Shown here in pieces: positions 1-5,817 of a stretch of 7,076 nt of DNA; position 1 is the stretch's first letter, and each line of letters opens with the position of its first letter. The stretch is from a bacterium (GTDB taxonomy: Bacteria; UBP14; UBA6098; B30-G16). The stretch is from NCBI GenBank assembly GCA_027064665.1, contig JAMOPH010000367.1:1-7076 (forward strand). The letters run 5' to 3'. Under the pieces are notes generated by a model. The model was not told the origin of the DNA and ran no database searches. It was given only the letters and a program-made list of their open reading frames with translations. The position numbers and the translations under genes were made by a program.

Positions 1-1667
1 ACGCTCTGGTCGTCGCAGGAGGTGTAAGTTCCTGTGGCGGGCTCGGTTCCGAGGACAACGGGCGGAGTGGAGTCAACCTCCGCCGGCGCAACATAGAAAC
101 TCCAGCAGAAAATAGGCATAGTGTTTGCGCCGCAGTATTCCGCGTTGTCCGACAGATTCATCACGCAGAATGTGTGAAAACCCGCGGCGGATAAATCTGT
201 GGAATATGTCACCTGATACCCGCCTTCAATGGGCGACCAACTCATCTCGCCGTGTTCCACCGGGGAGGAATCAAAGGTGAAATTCGGCGAGGAGGAGTCT
301 ATCCCGGAGATGTCATCCCGCAGGTTGAAGACGATATCCACCGTGCCGACGGGAAGTGTGTCTCCATCGCCGGGGCTGACGGTCTCCACATACGGCTCGG
401 AGTAGTCTATGACGAAATATCCGCTGAAGGGCACATCGGGCGAGGGCGTTCCCCTTGCGTCGGAGACCGCCTCAATGGTGTATTCAATCGTGTCGCCGTC
501 GGGGTATTCAATCATCGGGAGAAAACTGACCGTGTCGCCGTTGTGGTAGAGGTCGTCAATCGTATAGGCGAAGCCGTTTATCGTAATCCGCAGGGTTGAC
601 CAGTCCACGCCGTCGGGGTCGGTGATTACAAATGTCAGGGGTTGCCCGAGGCAGGAGGACGCCGCACCAATTGCGGGTTCCACAAGGGTTATTGACGGTC
701 CCACGGGACCGCTTGAGGTGTCCTCCAAAACCGAACTTGTGAATATCATTAGTTGATTTCTCGTCACGGCGTAGATGTAGGGGAATTGGATGTTGGCATC
801 GGAGGCATACTGCCCGGCGGTGGGGAATGCATATCCGTCAATGACTGTGGGCGATGAGGCGTCCGTCCAGTCAAGCAGTTGGAAACCGTAACTTCCGTTG
901 GCGACAAGGTATTGCGTTCCATAGGAGCATCCGTGTCTGCAGTCGCCGTCGGTGGAGGTAAATCTTCCCGCCTCGGTGTGGAAATCCGGCGCCTCAACCA
1001 GAATTATGTGCCCCGTGCCAACGCCGACCTCGGCACCATCGGCAAGATAAATCCGCCCGTGGTCAAAGTCCACATCAACGGCGAACCCCGGCGTGGGCAT
1101 CCCGCCAACCATCATTGGCGAGGACGGATCGGATATATCAAACACCATAAGACCGATATCGTTCCCGCCGATGGCGCAATAGTGGTCCCAGCAGGAGACG
1201 GTCTTTGCCCGATAGGTCGTTGAGGAATACACCTCTTCAAGGGTCGCCGGCGGCGTGAAGCGGAAAATCTTGAACACATTTGTGGCGGCAACATAGACAT
1301 AGCCGTTATGGTAGTCCACACCGTAGACATAGTTTGAGGTTCCCATATCTGCGCTGCCCAGTTCTGTCGGGTGCGCCGGGTCGGAGAGGTCTAAAACCAG
1401 CAGTTGTGTGCCCGAACCCAGAAAACCGTAATCGTTCCACATCGCCATCCTGATGGCATAGCCGCTTGTGGCGAGGGTGTCCACAAAAACCGGCGAGGAG
1501 GGTTCACTCACATCAATTGTGTAGAGATTGTAGCCATCCAAAAGATAGAGATAATCTCCATTGGGCAGGCAGTATTGGGCATTGGTGAACCCGGACAGGG
1601 TCCCCACCAGTTCAAAGGAAAAACTCACACTGACGGCAACCGCCAGCAACAGAACCACTTTTTTCAT
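1..1667 (-). CDS. Secreted LVIVD-repeat beta-propeller protein with Ig-like modules (partial, C-terminus beyond left edge)
   Basis: The frame is open for 555 codons from ATG at 1667-1665 to the left edge with no stop, so the C-terminus is missing. Residues 1-18 form a signal peptide: MKK, a hydrophobic core, then small residues (SVSFS) before FELVG. Residues about 19-315 carry LVIVD-type repeats, seen as IDVSEPSSPV (51-60), LDLSDPAHPTELG (92-104), FDISDPSSPMMVG (176-188) and LDWTDASSPTVID (265-277). Such repeats are expected to fold as a beta-propeller. Residues about 325-420, 421-530 and 531 onward look like successive Ig-like or fibronectin-like modules, with openings such as ITLVEPAIG, DYSEPYVETVSPGDGDTLP and DSTPPVVLGTEPATG. 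A GGAGG site 5 nt upstream supports this start. The protein is probably exported to the periplasm, surface or medium. Its ligand or reaction cannot be read from the sequence. No sorting tail can be seen because the end is cut off. Identification as a secreted repeat protein is firm; the function is unknown. Confidence 0.88.
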   Translation of the reverse strand, partial: MKKVVLLLAVAVSVSFSFELVGTLSGFTNAQYCLPNGDYLYLLDGYNLYTIDVSEPSSPVFVDTLATSGYAIRMAMWNDYGFLGSGTQLLVLDLSDPAHPTELGSADMGTSNYVYGVDYHNGYVYVAATNVFKIFRFTPPATLEEVYSSTTYRAKTVSCWDHYCAIGGNDIGLMVFDISDPSSPMMVGGMPTPGFAVDVDFDHGRIYLADGAEVGVGTGHIILVEAPDFHTEAGRFTSTDGDCRHGCSYGTQYLVANGSYGFQLLDWTDASSPTVIDGYAFPTAGQYASDANIQFPYIYAVTRNQLMIFTSSVLEDTSSGPVGPSITLVEPAIGAASSCLGQPLTFVITDPDGVDWSTLRITINGFAYTIDDLYHNGDTVSFLPMIEYPDGDTIEYTIEAVSDARGTPSPDVPFSGYFVIDYSEPYVETVSPGDGDTLPVGTVDIVFNLRDDISGIDSSSPNFTFDSSPVEHGEMSWSPIEGGYQVTYSTDLSAAGFHTFCVMNLSDNAEYCGANTMPIFCWSFYVAPAEVDSTPPVVLGTEPATGTYTSCDDQS

Positions 1668-1672
1668 AATTG

Positions 1673-1677
1673 CCTCC
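1673..1677 (-). promoter_or_regulatory. Shine-Dalgarno site of the LVIVD-repeat gene
   Basis: The minus strand reads GGAGG here, 5 nt before the ATG at 1667-1665. It fixes the start of the leftward secreted-protein gene directly before its signal peptide. Confidence 0.8.
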
Positions 1678-1702
1678 GTTTTTGGTGTGCCTGTTATAAT
1701 AA

Positions 1703-1731
1703 AGAATAAGTTTGAATTTTTGCGATGTCAA
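1703..1731 (-). promoter_or_regulatory. Sigma-70-like promoter for the leftward LVIVD-repeat gene
   Basis: On the minus strand a perfect -35 TTGACA (1731-1726) is followed after 17 nt by TATTCT (1708-1703), which matches TATAAT at four of six positions. Transcription would begin near 1696, giving a leader of about 30 nt that includes the GGAGG site. The surrounding DNA is more AT-rich than the genes. The -35 is strong and the -10 moderate; the start point is inferred. Confidence 0.5.
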
Positions 1732-1751
1732 GGCGAGTGAGGATAAATCCC

Positions 1752-1779
1752 TTGAAGTTTTCGGTGCGATCTTTATGTT
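1752..1779 (+). promoter_or_regulatory. Weak candidate promoter for the dnaB operon
   Basis: TTGAAG (1752-1757) and TATGTT (1774-1779) are separated by 16 nt. Each box matches the sigma-70 consensus at four of six positions. Transcription would start only a few bases before the ribosome binding site of dnaB. A second equally weak pair is TTGCGA (1720-1725) with ATAAAT (1743-1748), spaced 17 nt. Which one is used, if either, cannot be decided from the sequence. Confidence 0.25.
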
Positions 1780-1788
1780 GGTAAAGGT

Positions 1789-1796
1789 GGAGGTGA
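1789..1796 (+). promoter_or_regulatory. Strong Shine-Dalgarno site of dnaB
   Basis: GGAGGTGA is an essentially perfect complement to the 16S rRNA 3' end. It lies 6 nt before the ATG at 1803, which settles the dnaB start. Confidence 0.85.
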
Positions 1797-1802
1797 TAGC
1801 AG

Positions 1803-3269
1803 ATGGACGAAAACGCCAAAGTTCCGCCGCATTCGTTGGAGACAGAGAGGGCGGTTCTGGGGGCGATGATACTTTTCCCCGAGACCACTGAAATCGGTCT
1901 TGAGCGCCTTGACGAGGATATGTTTTACTCGCCGGCTCACAGGATAATTTTCAACCGCATTCTCCAGATGGTGCAGGACAACCAGCCGGTGGATTCCATC
2001 ACAATCAACGAGGCGCTGATAAAACACGGCGAACTTGACAAGGTCGGCGGAGCAGAATATATCGCCCAACTTGTGAACACGGTCATCACGCCGGCGCACT
2101 TTGAGGAATATGTTGAACTCCTTGAGGAAAAAGCACTTCTGCGCAAGATAGTCAAACTGTGCACCGACGCAATTGACAGGGCATACCGTGGACCGGGCGA
2201 TGTGAAACTTTTTGTGGACTCGGTGGAGGCGGAATTCTACCGCATATCCGAAAACCGCCTGCGGGGGGATTTTGTCCCCATTCAGTCGGTGGTCAGGCAG
2301 GTTCATCAGGACATTCTGGAACTGCAGAAATCCAAGCGGATAATATCGGGTATTTCCACGGGCTATCGTGATTTGGACAAAATTCTGGCGGGGTTTCATC
2401 CGTCGGACTATGTGGTCGTCGCCGGGCGAACCTCGGCGGGGAAAACTGCCTTTGCGCTGTCGCTGGTGCGCAACATCGCAATCCGTCCCGAGGAATCCGA
2501 GCGCAAGGGCGTGGCGATATTCACCCTTGAGATGTCCAAGGAGCAGATTGTCCTTCGGCTTTTGGCGGCGGAGGCCAAAGTCAGCGCACAGGCTATGCGT
2601 GAGGGCTTTCTGACCCACGAGGAGGTCAATAAACTCACGATGAAGGTTGACCGTGTCGCCAGCGCCCCGATTTACATTGACGACACTCCGAATCTCACCG
2701 TTATGGAGATGCGCAGTAAGGCACGCCGCCTCGCCCGAAGAGTGGATATAGATATGATTGTGGTGGACTATCTTCAGTTGGTCAGACCGTCGGTGAGGGC
2801 GGACAGCCGTCAGGAGGAGGTGGCATCAATTTCCCGGTCGCTCAAGGCGCTGGCACGGGAACTTGGTGTTACAGTGGTTGCGCTGGCGCAACTTTCCCGC
2901 AGAGTTGAGGAATCCCGGGACCACAGACCAAAACTGTCCCATCTGCGGGAATCCGGCGCAATTGAGCAGGACGCCGATGTGGTTCTGCTGCTGTATCGCC
3001 CCGAGGCACACGGTATTCCCACCATAGATGTCAACGGGGTTGAGGTGCCCTCCGAGGGCGTCGCCGAACTTATTGTGGCAAAACAGCGCAATGGTCCCAC
3101 CGGGTCGGTCTATATGACCTTTGACAAAAAGTGCATATCCTTTGAGCCGTATGAGATGGAGTATTCCTCACAGGCGCCGCCTCCACCTGCGGGGCAATTT
3201 GTTGATGACACAGAAACCCTGCCCCCAGCCGACTTTGACTCGGGGATTGACGAATTCGGCGGAGTGTGA
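1803..3269 (+). CDS. dnaB: Replicative DNA helicase DnaB
   Basis: This is the hexameric ATP-driven 5'-3' helicase that unwinds DNA at the replication fork and works with primase and the clamp-loader complex. The 488-residue protein opens with the typical DnaB N-terminal segment (PPHSLETERAVLGAMIL, 8-24). A linker follows, then the RecA-like ATPase domain from about residue 183 (ISTGYRDLDKILAGF). Visible motifs are Walker A GRTSAGKT (208-215, with K214 and T215), the TLEMS segment with probable catalytic E243, Walker B IVVDYLQL with D322, the LAQLSR motif (361-366, Q363), and KQRNGPTG (427-434), which carries the probable arginine finger. The common family form of Walker A is GRPSMGKT, so T210 and A212 are unusual. 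No intein is present. A tail of roughly 30 residues, rich in proline and then acidic, makes it longer than the E. coli protein (471 residues). It is first in an operon with two downstream genes. Confidence 0.97.
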   Translation: MDENAKVPPHSLETERAVLGAMILFPETTEIGLERLDEDMFYSPAHRIIFNRILQMVQDNQPVDSITINEALIKHGELDKVGGAEYIAQLVNTVITPAHFEEYVELLEEKALLRKIVKLCTDAIDRAYRGPGDVKLFVDSVEAEFYRISENRLRGDFVPIQSVVRQVHQDILELQKSKRIISGISTGYRDLDKILAGFHPSDYVVVAGRTSAGKTAFALSLVRNIAIRPEESERKGVAIFTLEMSKEQIVLRLLAAEAKVSAQAMREGFLTHEEVNKLTMKVDRVASAPIYIDDTPNLTVMEMRSKARRLARRVDIDMIVVDYLQLVRPSVRADSRQEEVASISRSLKALARELGVTVVALAQLSRRVEESRDHRPKLSHLRESGAIEQDADVVLLLYRPEAHGIPTIDVNGVEVPSEGVAELIVAKQRNGPTGSVYMTFDKKCISFEPYEMEYSSQAPPPPAGQFVDDTETLPPADFDSGIDEFGGV

Positions 3270-3271
3270 GT

Positions 3272-3439
3272 ATGGAGAAAAAACTTACGGACAAAGAGAT
3301 TGAGCGCAGGATAAAGTTGAGTTTCTCCGGGCTTTTCGCCAGAGGCGATATTGACGACCACGACAAAAAGTTGGTGGAAAAGTGGATTGAGTTTTTCGTT
3401 CAACTCCATCGGGAAAGGGCACACGATGAGACCGATTGA
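3272..3439 (+). CDS. Small charged protein, 55 residues, unrecognised
   Basis: ATG at 3272 follows the dnaB stop by 2 nt and is preceded by GGAG (3261-3264) at 7 nt spacing, inside the end of dnaB. The reading frame ends in TGA at 3437-3439 and overlaps the next start by 14 nt. The product is hydrophilic and probably helical, very rich in Lys, Glu, Asp and Arg. It has one aromatic segment near its C-terminus (VEKWIEFFVQL, 35-45). I see no signal peptide, membrane segment, cysteine pair or clear helix-turn-helix. ImmA/IrrE peptidase genes often follow an XRE-type regulator, and this protein occupies that place but is too short and lacks the recognisable HTH pattern. Codon use matches its neighbours, and the ribosome site and tight packing support a real gene. 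Function is unknown; a regulator, antitoxin-like partner or substrate of the peptidase are possibilities only. Confidence 0.65.
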   Translation: MEKKLTDKEIERRIKLSFSGLFARGDIDDHDKKLVEKWIEFFVQLHRERAHDETD

Positions 3440-3884
3440 TTACGCCAGACGGCTTTTCCGATATATTGATATGGACAGCCCGCCGGTCAAACTTCAGCCG
3501 CTTTTGGAGCGGTTCGGCGTCAGACTGTATTATGAGGATTTCAAAAAGGTTGACGGGATAGCGATAAAGTCGCCGAAGGTCAGCATAATTGTGGTGAACA
3601 AAAATATCCCCATCCACCGGCAGAGGTTCACGATAGCCCACGAGTTCGGGCACATAATAATGCCTCATCGGGCGGAGTTTTACGCCTGCTATCCGGGGAA
3701 AAATAGGGCGATGGAGAGGGCGGCGAACAAATTTGCCGCCGAGTTGCTTATGCCCGCCCCGATGGTGCGCCGTCTGTGGGAGAAATACGCCAGCAATCCG
3801 GCGAACCGTGTTGAGGTGGTGGCGGAAATCCTCAAGGTCTCCAAATCGGCGCTTCGGGCACGACTGCGGGAGTTGGGTCTATGA
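3426..3884 (+). CDS. ImmA/IrrE-family zinc metallopeptidase
   Basis: The 152-residue protein has the zinc-binding HEFGH motif at 72-76, in the context FTIAHEFGHIIMPH. It also has the family signature ERAANKFAAELLMP at 97-110, where E97 is the probable third zinc ligand. The C-terminal stretch 129-152 (VEVVAEILKVSKSALRARLRELGL) is the helical segment usual in this family. Known relatives include ImmA, which cleaves a phage-type repressor in Bacillus ICEBs1, and IrrE, which acts on the DdrO repressor in Deinococcus. The protein has no signal peptide, so it should act in the cytoplasm. I chose ATG 3426 over an in-frame ATG at 3351 because AAAGGG (3414-3419) lies 6 nt before it, the family usually starts near here, and the longer form would lie deep inside the 55-residue gene. 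The gene is third in the dnaB operon. Its target is unknown, and no repressor gene is seen nearby. Confidence 0.9.
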   Translation: MRPIDYARRLFRYIDMDSPPVKLQPLLERFGVRLYYEDFKKVDGIAIKSPKVSIIVVNKNIPIHRQRFTIAHEFGHIIMPHRAEFYACYPGKNRAMERAANKFAAELLMPAPMVRRLWEKYASNPANRVEVVAEILKVSKSALRARLRELGL

Positions 3885-3889
3885 GACCC
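3875..3889. other. Perfect hairpin across the convergent stop codons
   Basis: GGGTCT (3875-3880) and AGACCC (3884-3889) form a six-base-pair stem with a three-base loop. It covers the TGA of the metallopeptidase gene (3882-3884) and the TAG of holA (3881-3879 on the minus strand). A second inverted repeat, CCCGC (3893-3897) with GCGGG (3900-3904), follows directly. No T-tract is present in either direction, so this is not a standard intrinsic terminator. It could slow or end transcription from both sides, or be chance. Confidence 0.5.
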
Positions 3890-4910
3890 TCGCCCGCCTG
3901 CGGGACTGCGAAAGAATCTGGGGGATTTCTGCCAGCGCAAGCACCACCGGACCCTTGGAGTCCGAGGACTCAAGGGCGCCCGATTTGACCATCATATCAA
4001 TTCGGTGGAGTTTTTCCACTGCGGCAAGGATTTTCTGCGGGGAGAGACCTCTTGCCGCCGCAGTTATTCTGGGTGCGAGAAATGCCCGCCTGCCGAGGCG
4101 TGCCCGCAGACCCGCCGGGTCCGTCAACGCCCACATCATATCCGACAGCGAGCGGAACATCCACGAGAAAATCACCGAATAGTTTTCGCCGTATTCCACA
4201 AGTTCCAGCGCAATTTTGAGCGCCCGCTGGAAATCAAGCGCCCCGAAGGCGTTGGAGAACTCAAACAGATGGGCGGTTCTGGTGTGCGCCGCAGACTGTC
4301 TGACATCGGCGAGAGTGATTGTGTCGCCCTCTACGAAGTTGGCGAGTTTGTAAATCTCCTGGCGAAGTGCGCTCAAAGTGGCACCTGAAAATTTTATCAA
4401 CTCCACCGCGGCGCCGCGCTGTATCTTTTTCCCGGCACGGGTGCAGAAATACGCCACCCAGTCAAGCAGGTCCCTGTCCGACGGCGTGGAGAGTTCTATC
4501 GTCTCAAACTGGCTCGCTATTATCCTGCCCGCCTTGATGTTTTTATTCAGTTCGTCCGCCTCAATCAGAAGGACTGTTGAATTCGGGAAGTCAAAGTTCT
4601 CAAGCGATTCCACAAATTTTTTCTCAATCGGGCGGGAGAATGTGAAGTTGCGCAGAATCACCACCCGCCGGTCGGTCATCATAGGGAAGGCAATGATTGC
4701 GTCAAAAATTTCCTTTATCCCGTCGGCGCTGCGCAGTTCGTTCATCCAGAACACATTGAGGTTGAACTCCTCAAATCCCGCCACGGTTTTTTTGACGCCC
4801 TGAATGAGCCCATCCTTGAGCAGTTGGGCATCGCCGTAGATATAGATTTTTGCCGGCGGGGAGATTGCCGTGATTTTCCGATATATTTTTTGATACTGCG
4901 CCCTGTTCAT
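3879..4910 (-). CDS. holA: DNA polymerase III delta subunit (clamp loader)
   Basis: HolA is the wrench subunit of the clamp loader: it opens the beta sliding clamp so that the clamp can be loaded on primed DNA. The 343-residue product has the family layout. An N-terminal AAA-like domain begins at KIYIYGDAQLLKD (21-33), the degenerate P-loop region of delta, which does not need to bind ATP. The middle carries LLDWVAYFCTRAGKKI (148-163), LRQEIYKLANFVE (182-194) and ITLADVRQ (198-205). The C-terminal collar domain includes AHLFEFSNAFGALDFQRAL (213-231) and a closing SGALESSDSKGPVVLALAEI (310-329). Length is normal for the family. The start overlaps the thyX stop as ATGA, and GGGAG lies about 5 nt upstream, so translation is probably coupled to thyX. 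Its 3' end overlaps the oppositely directed metallopeptidase gene by 6 bp. Confidence 0.93.
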   Translation of the reverse strand: MNRAQYQKIYRKITAISPPAKIYIYGDAQLLKDGLIQGVKKTVAGFEEFNLNVFWMNELRSADGIKEIFDAIIAFPMMTDRRVVILRNFTFSRPIEKKFVESLENFDFPNSTVLLIEADELNKNIKAGRIIASQFETIELSTPSDRDLLDWVAYFCTRAGKKIQRGAAVELIKFSGATLSALRQEIYKLANFVEGDTITLADVRQSAAHTRTAHLFEFSNAFGALDFQRALKIALELVEYGENYSVIFSWMFRSLSDMMWALTDPAGLRARLGRRAFLAPRITAAARGLSPQKILAAVEKLHRIDMMVKSGALESSDSKGPVVLALAEIPQILSQSRRRARVS

Positions 4911-5623
4911 TTTTCTCCCAGCACCTCTTCTTTGGTGGGATATCGCCCGCAGGATTTGTGCTCAGGACAATAGCCCAGAATTTCGCACTTGGGGGCAAGA
5001 TAGTCCGCCAGACCCCGCAGTTCCTCGTGCCTTGCCAGTTCGGATTTTATCTTCCAGAAAAGTTCCCGTATTTCCCACTGCGCCCGCACGCACAGCCGAA
5101 TCTGGCTGACATTATAGAGTTCCCGGAAATTCATCGTCATAACTAAATTTGTCTTTGCGGCGTTGGGAATCACAAACCGGGCGTCCTCTTTGGGGATTCC
5201 CAGTTCAAGAAGTTTCTGGTATGTCCGGTTGACCGATGCGATGAAATCGTCAAAGATTTTTTTCGCCTGTGGGTTTGCGGCGATTGTGGGCGGAGTGACG
5301 AAGGCATCGGAAGCGACTTTCACATACCTCTGCGACTGCTGGGAATAACTTGCTATCCTGTGCCGGACGAGTTGGTGCGAGCACGAGCGGGAAATCCCCT
5401 CAATGGCGAAGGTGAAATTTATGTGTTCCAGAACCGAGTGGTGCCCGGAGTTGATGACCTTGTCCAAAAGGGAGTGCATCCTGTCGGGGGAGATTTTGTC
5501 CTCGCCGTCGGCGGCAGACCGTTCCCACAGGTTTGAGGGCGTATCGGCGGAGTAGCAGGTGCGAGCCGCAACAAACGCCGTCTCTATCGGGTGGGGAGTG
5601 TAATTTATCAGAGTAACCTTCAT
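4907..5623 (-). CDS. thyX: Flavin-dependent thymidylate synthase ThyX
   Basis: ThyX makes dTMP from dUMP using methylene-tetrahydrofolate, FAD and NADPH, and replaces ThyA in many anaerobes and uncultured bacteria. The 238-residue product begins with the usual MKVTLINYTPHPIETAFVAA. It has GHHSVLEH at 60-67 and the diagnostic RHRx7SxR signature at 87-99 (RHR 87-89, then S97, Q98 and R99). The segment PKEDARFVIPN (144-154) is also typical, as is TMNFRELYNV (163-172). Near the end, C213, C219 and C225 stand at regular six-residue steps. The gene heads a two-gene operon with holA. The ATG at 5623-5621 matches the family start, but the bases before it (TTTTCTCCCT on the minus strand) contain no Shine-Dalgarno site. 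Translation may therefore be leaderless or weak. A terminator-like hairpin lies about 58-90 nt upstream. Confidence 0.97.
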   Translation of the reverse strand: MKVTLINYTPHPIETAFVAARTCYSADTPSNLWERSAADGEDKISPDRMHSLLDKVINSGHHSVLEHINFTFAIEGISRSCSHQLVRHRIASYSQQSQRYVKVASDAFVTPPTIAANPQAKKIFDDFIASVNRTYQKLLELGIPKEDARFVIPNAAKTNLVMTMNFRELYNVSQIRLCVRAQWEIRELFWKIKSELARHEELRGLADYLAPKCEILGYCPEHKSCGRYPTKEEVLGEK

Positions 5624-5680
5624 AGGGAGAAAATTAAGTTTGTGCCCGGATTTCGCAAGGTGAAAACTTGTTCATTGCAG

Positions 5681-5714
5681 ACAATAAAAAGGCAGGCACT
5701 TTTCCGAGCCTGCC
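5681..5714 (-). terminator. Intrinsic-terminator-like hairpin oriented toward thyX
   Basis: GGCAGGC (5691-5697) and GCCTGCC (5708-5714) form a perfect seven-base-pair GC-rich stem with a ten-base loop. Read on the minus strand, the hairpin is followed directly by TTTTTATTGT (5690-5681), as in a Rho-independent terminator. Read on the plus strand there is no T-tract. No gene lies upstream in that direction, because the next gene to the right is transcribed away. The element could be an attenuator in a thyX leader, the end of a small RNA, or a barrier against stray antisense transcription from the right. Confidence 0.65.
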
Positions 5715-5739
5715 GCAGAGAAGTTGTGAAGGTTTTAAG

Positions 5740-5775
5740 CAGGTGGGATTTTTGCTTGAAAGACAGGGTGGATTT
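5740..5775 (+). repeat. Imperfect direct repeat around the rightward promoter
   Basis: CAGGTGGGATTT (5740-5751) and CAGGGTGGATTT (5764-5775) agree at ten of twelve positions, with starts 24 nt apart. One copy lies just upstream of the -35 box and the other in the -35/-10 spacer. This placement could suit a regulator binding two sites, but the similarity is short and may be chance. Confidence 0.3.
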
Positions 5776-5784
5776 GGGTATATT
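5756..5784 (+). promoter_or_regulatory. Sigma-70-like promoter of the rightward secreted-protein gene
   Basis: TTGAAA (5756-5761) and TATATT (5779-5784) are separated by exactly 17 nt, and each matches the consensus at five of six positions. The start of transcription would fall near 5791, leaving a leader of about 27 nt before ATG 5818. An AGGGGG site (5806-5811) sits 6 nt before the start codon. Confidence 0.65.
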
Positions 5785-5817
5785 GAAAAAAGAAACCTGG
5801 TTATCAGGGGGTAAACG

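Noticed and set aside
1690..1702. TATTATAA on the minus strand as the -10 box of the leftward gene.
   Set aside because: It lies too far (about 25 nt or more) from the perfect TTGACA. TATTCT at 17 nt fits better, although the AT-rich stretch may help opening.
252..1709. Plus-strand open frames at 252-599, 879-1223 and 1404-1709.
   Set aside because: They are antisense to the continuous 555-codon secreted-protein gene, whose LVIVD repeats and signal peptide are clear on the minus strand.
1773..2618. A 281-codon open frame on the minus strand inside dnaB.
   Set aside because: The plus strand here encodes unmistakable DnaB motifs. The antisense translation has no recognisable domain or signal and no convincing ribosome site.
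3351..3425. An upstream in-frame ATG that would lengthen the metallopeptidase by 25 residues.
   Set aside because: The extra residues lie inside the 55-residue gene and do not resemble the family. ATG 3426 has a better ribosome site and gives a normal family length.
4005..4803. Plus-strand frames at 4005-4388, 4319-4537 and 4378-4803.
   Set aside because: They are antisense to holA, which is well supported by family motifs along its full length.
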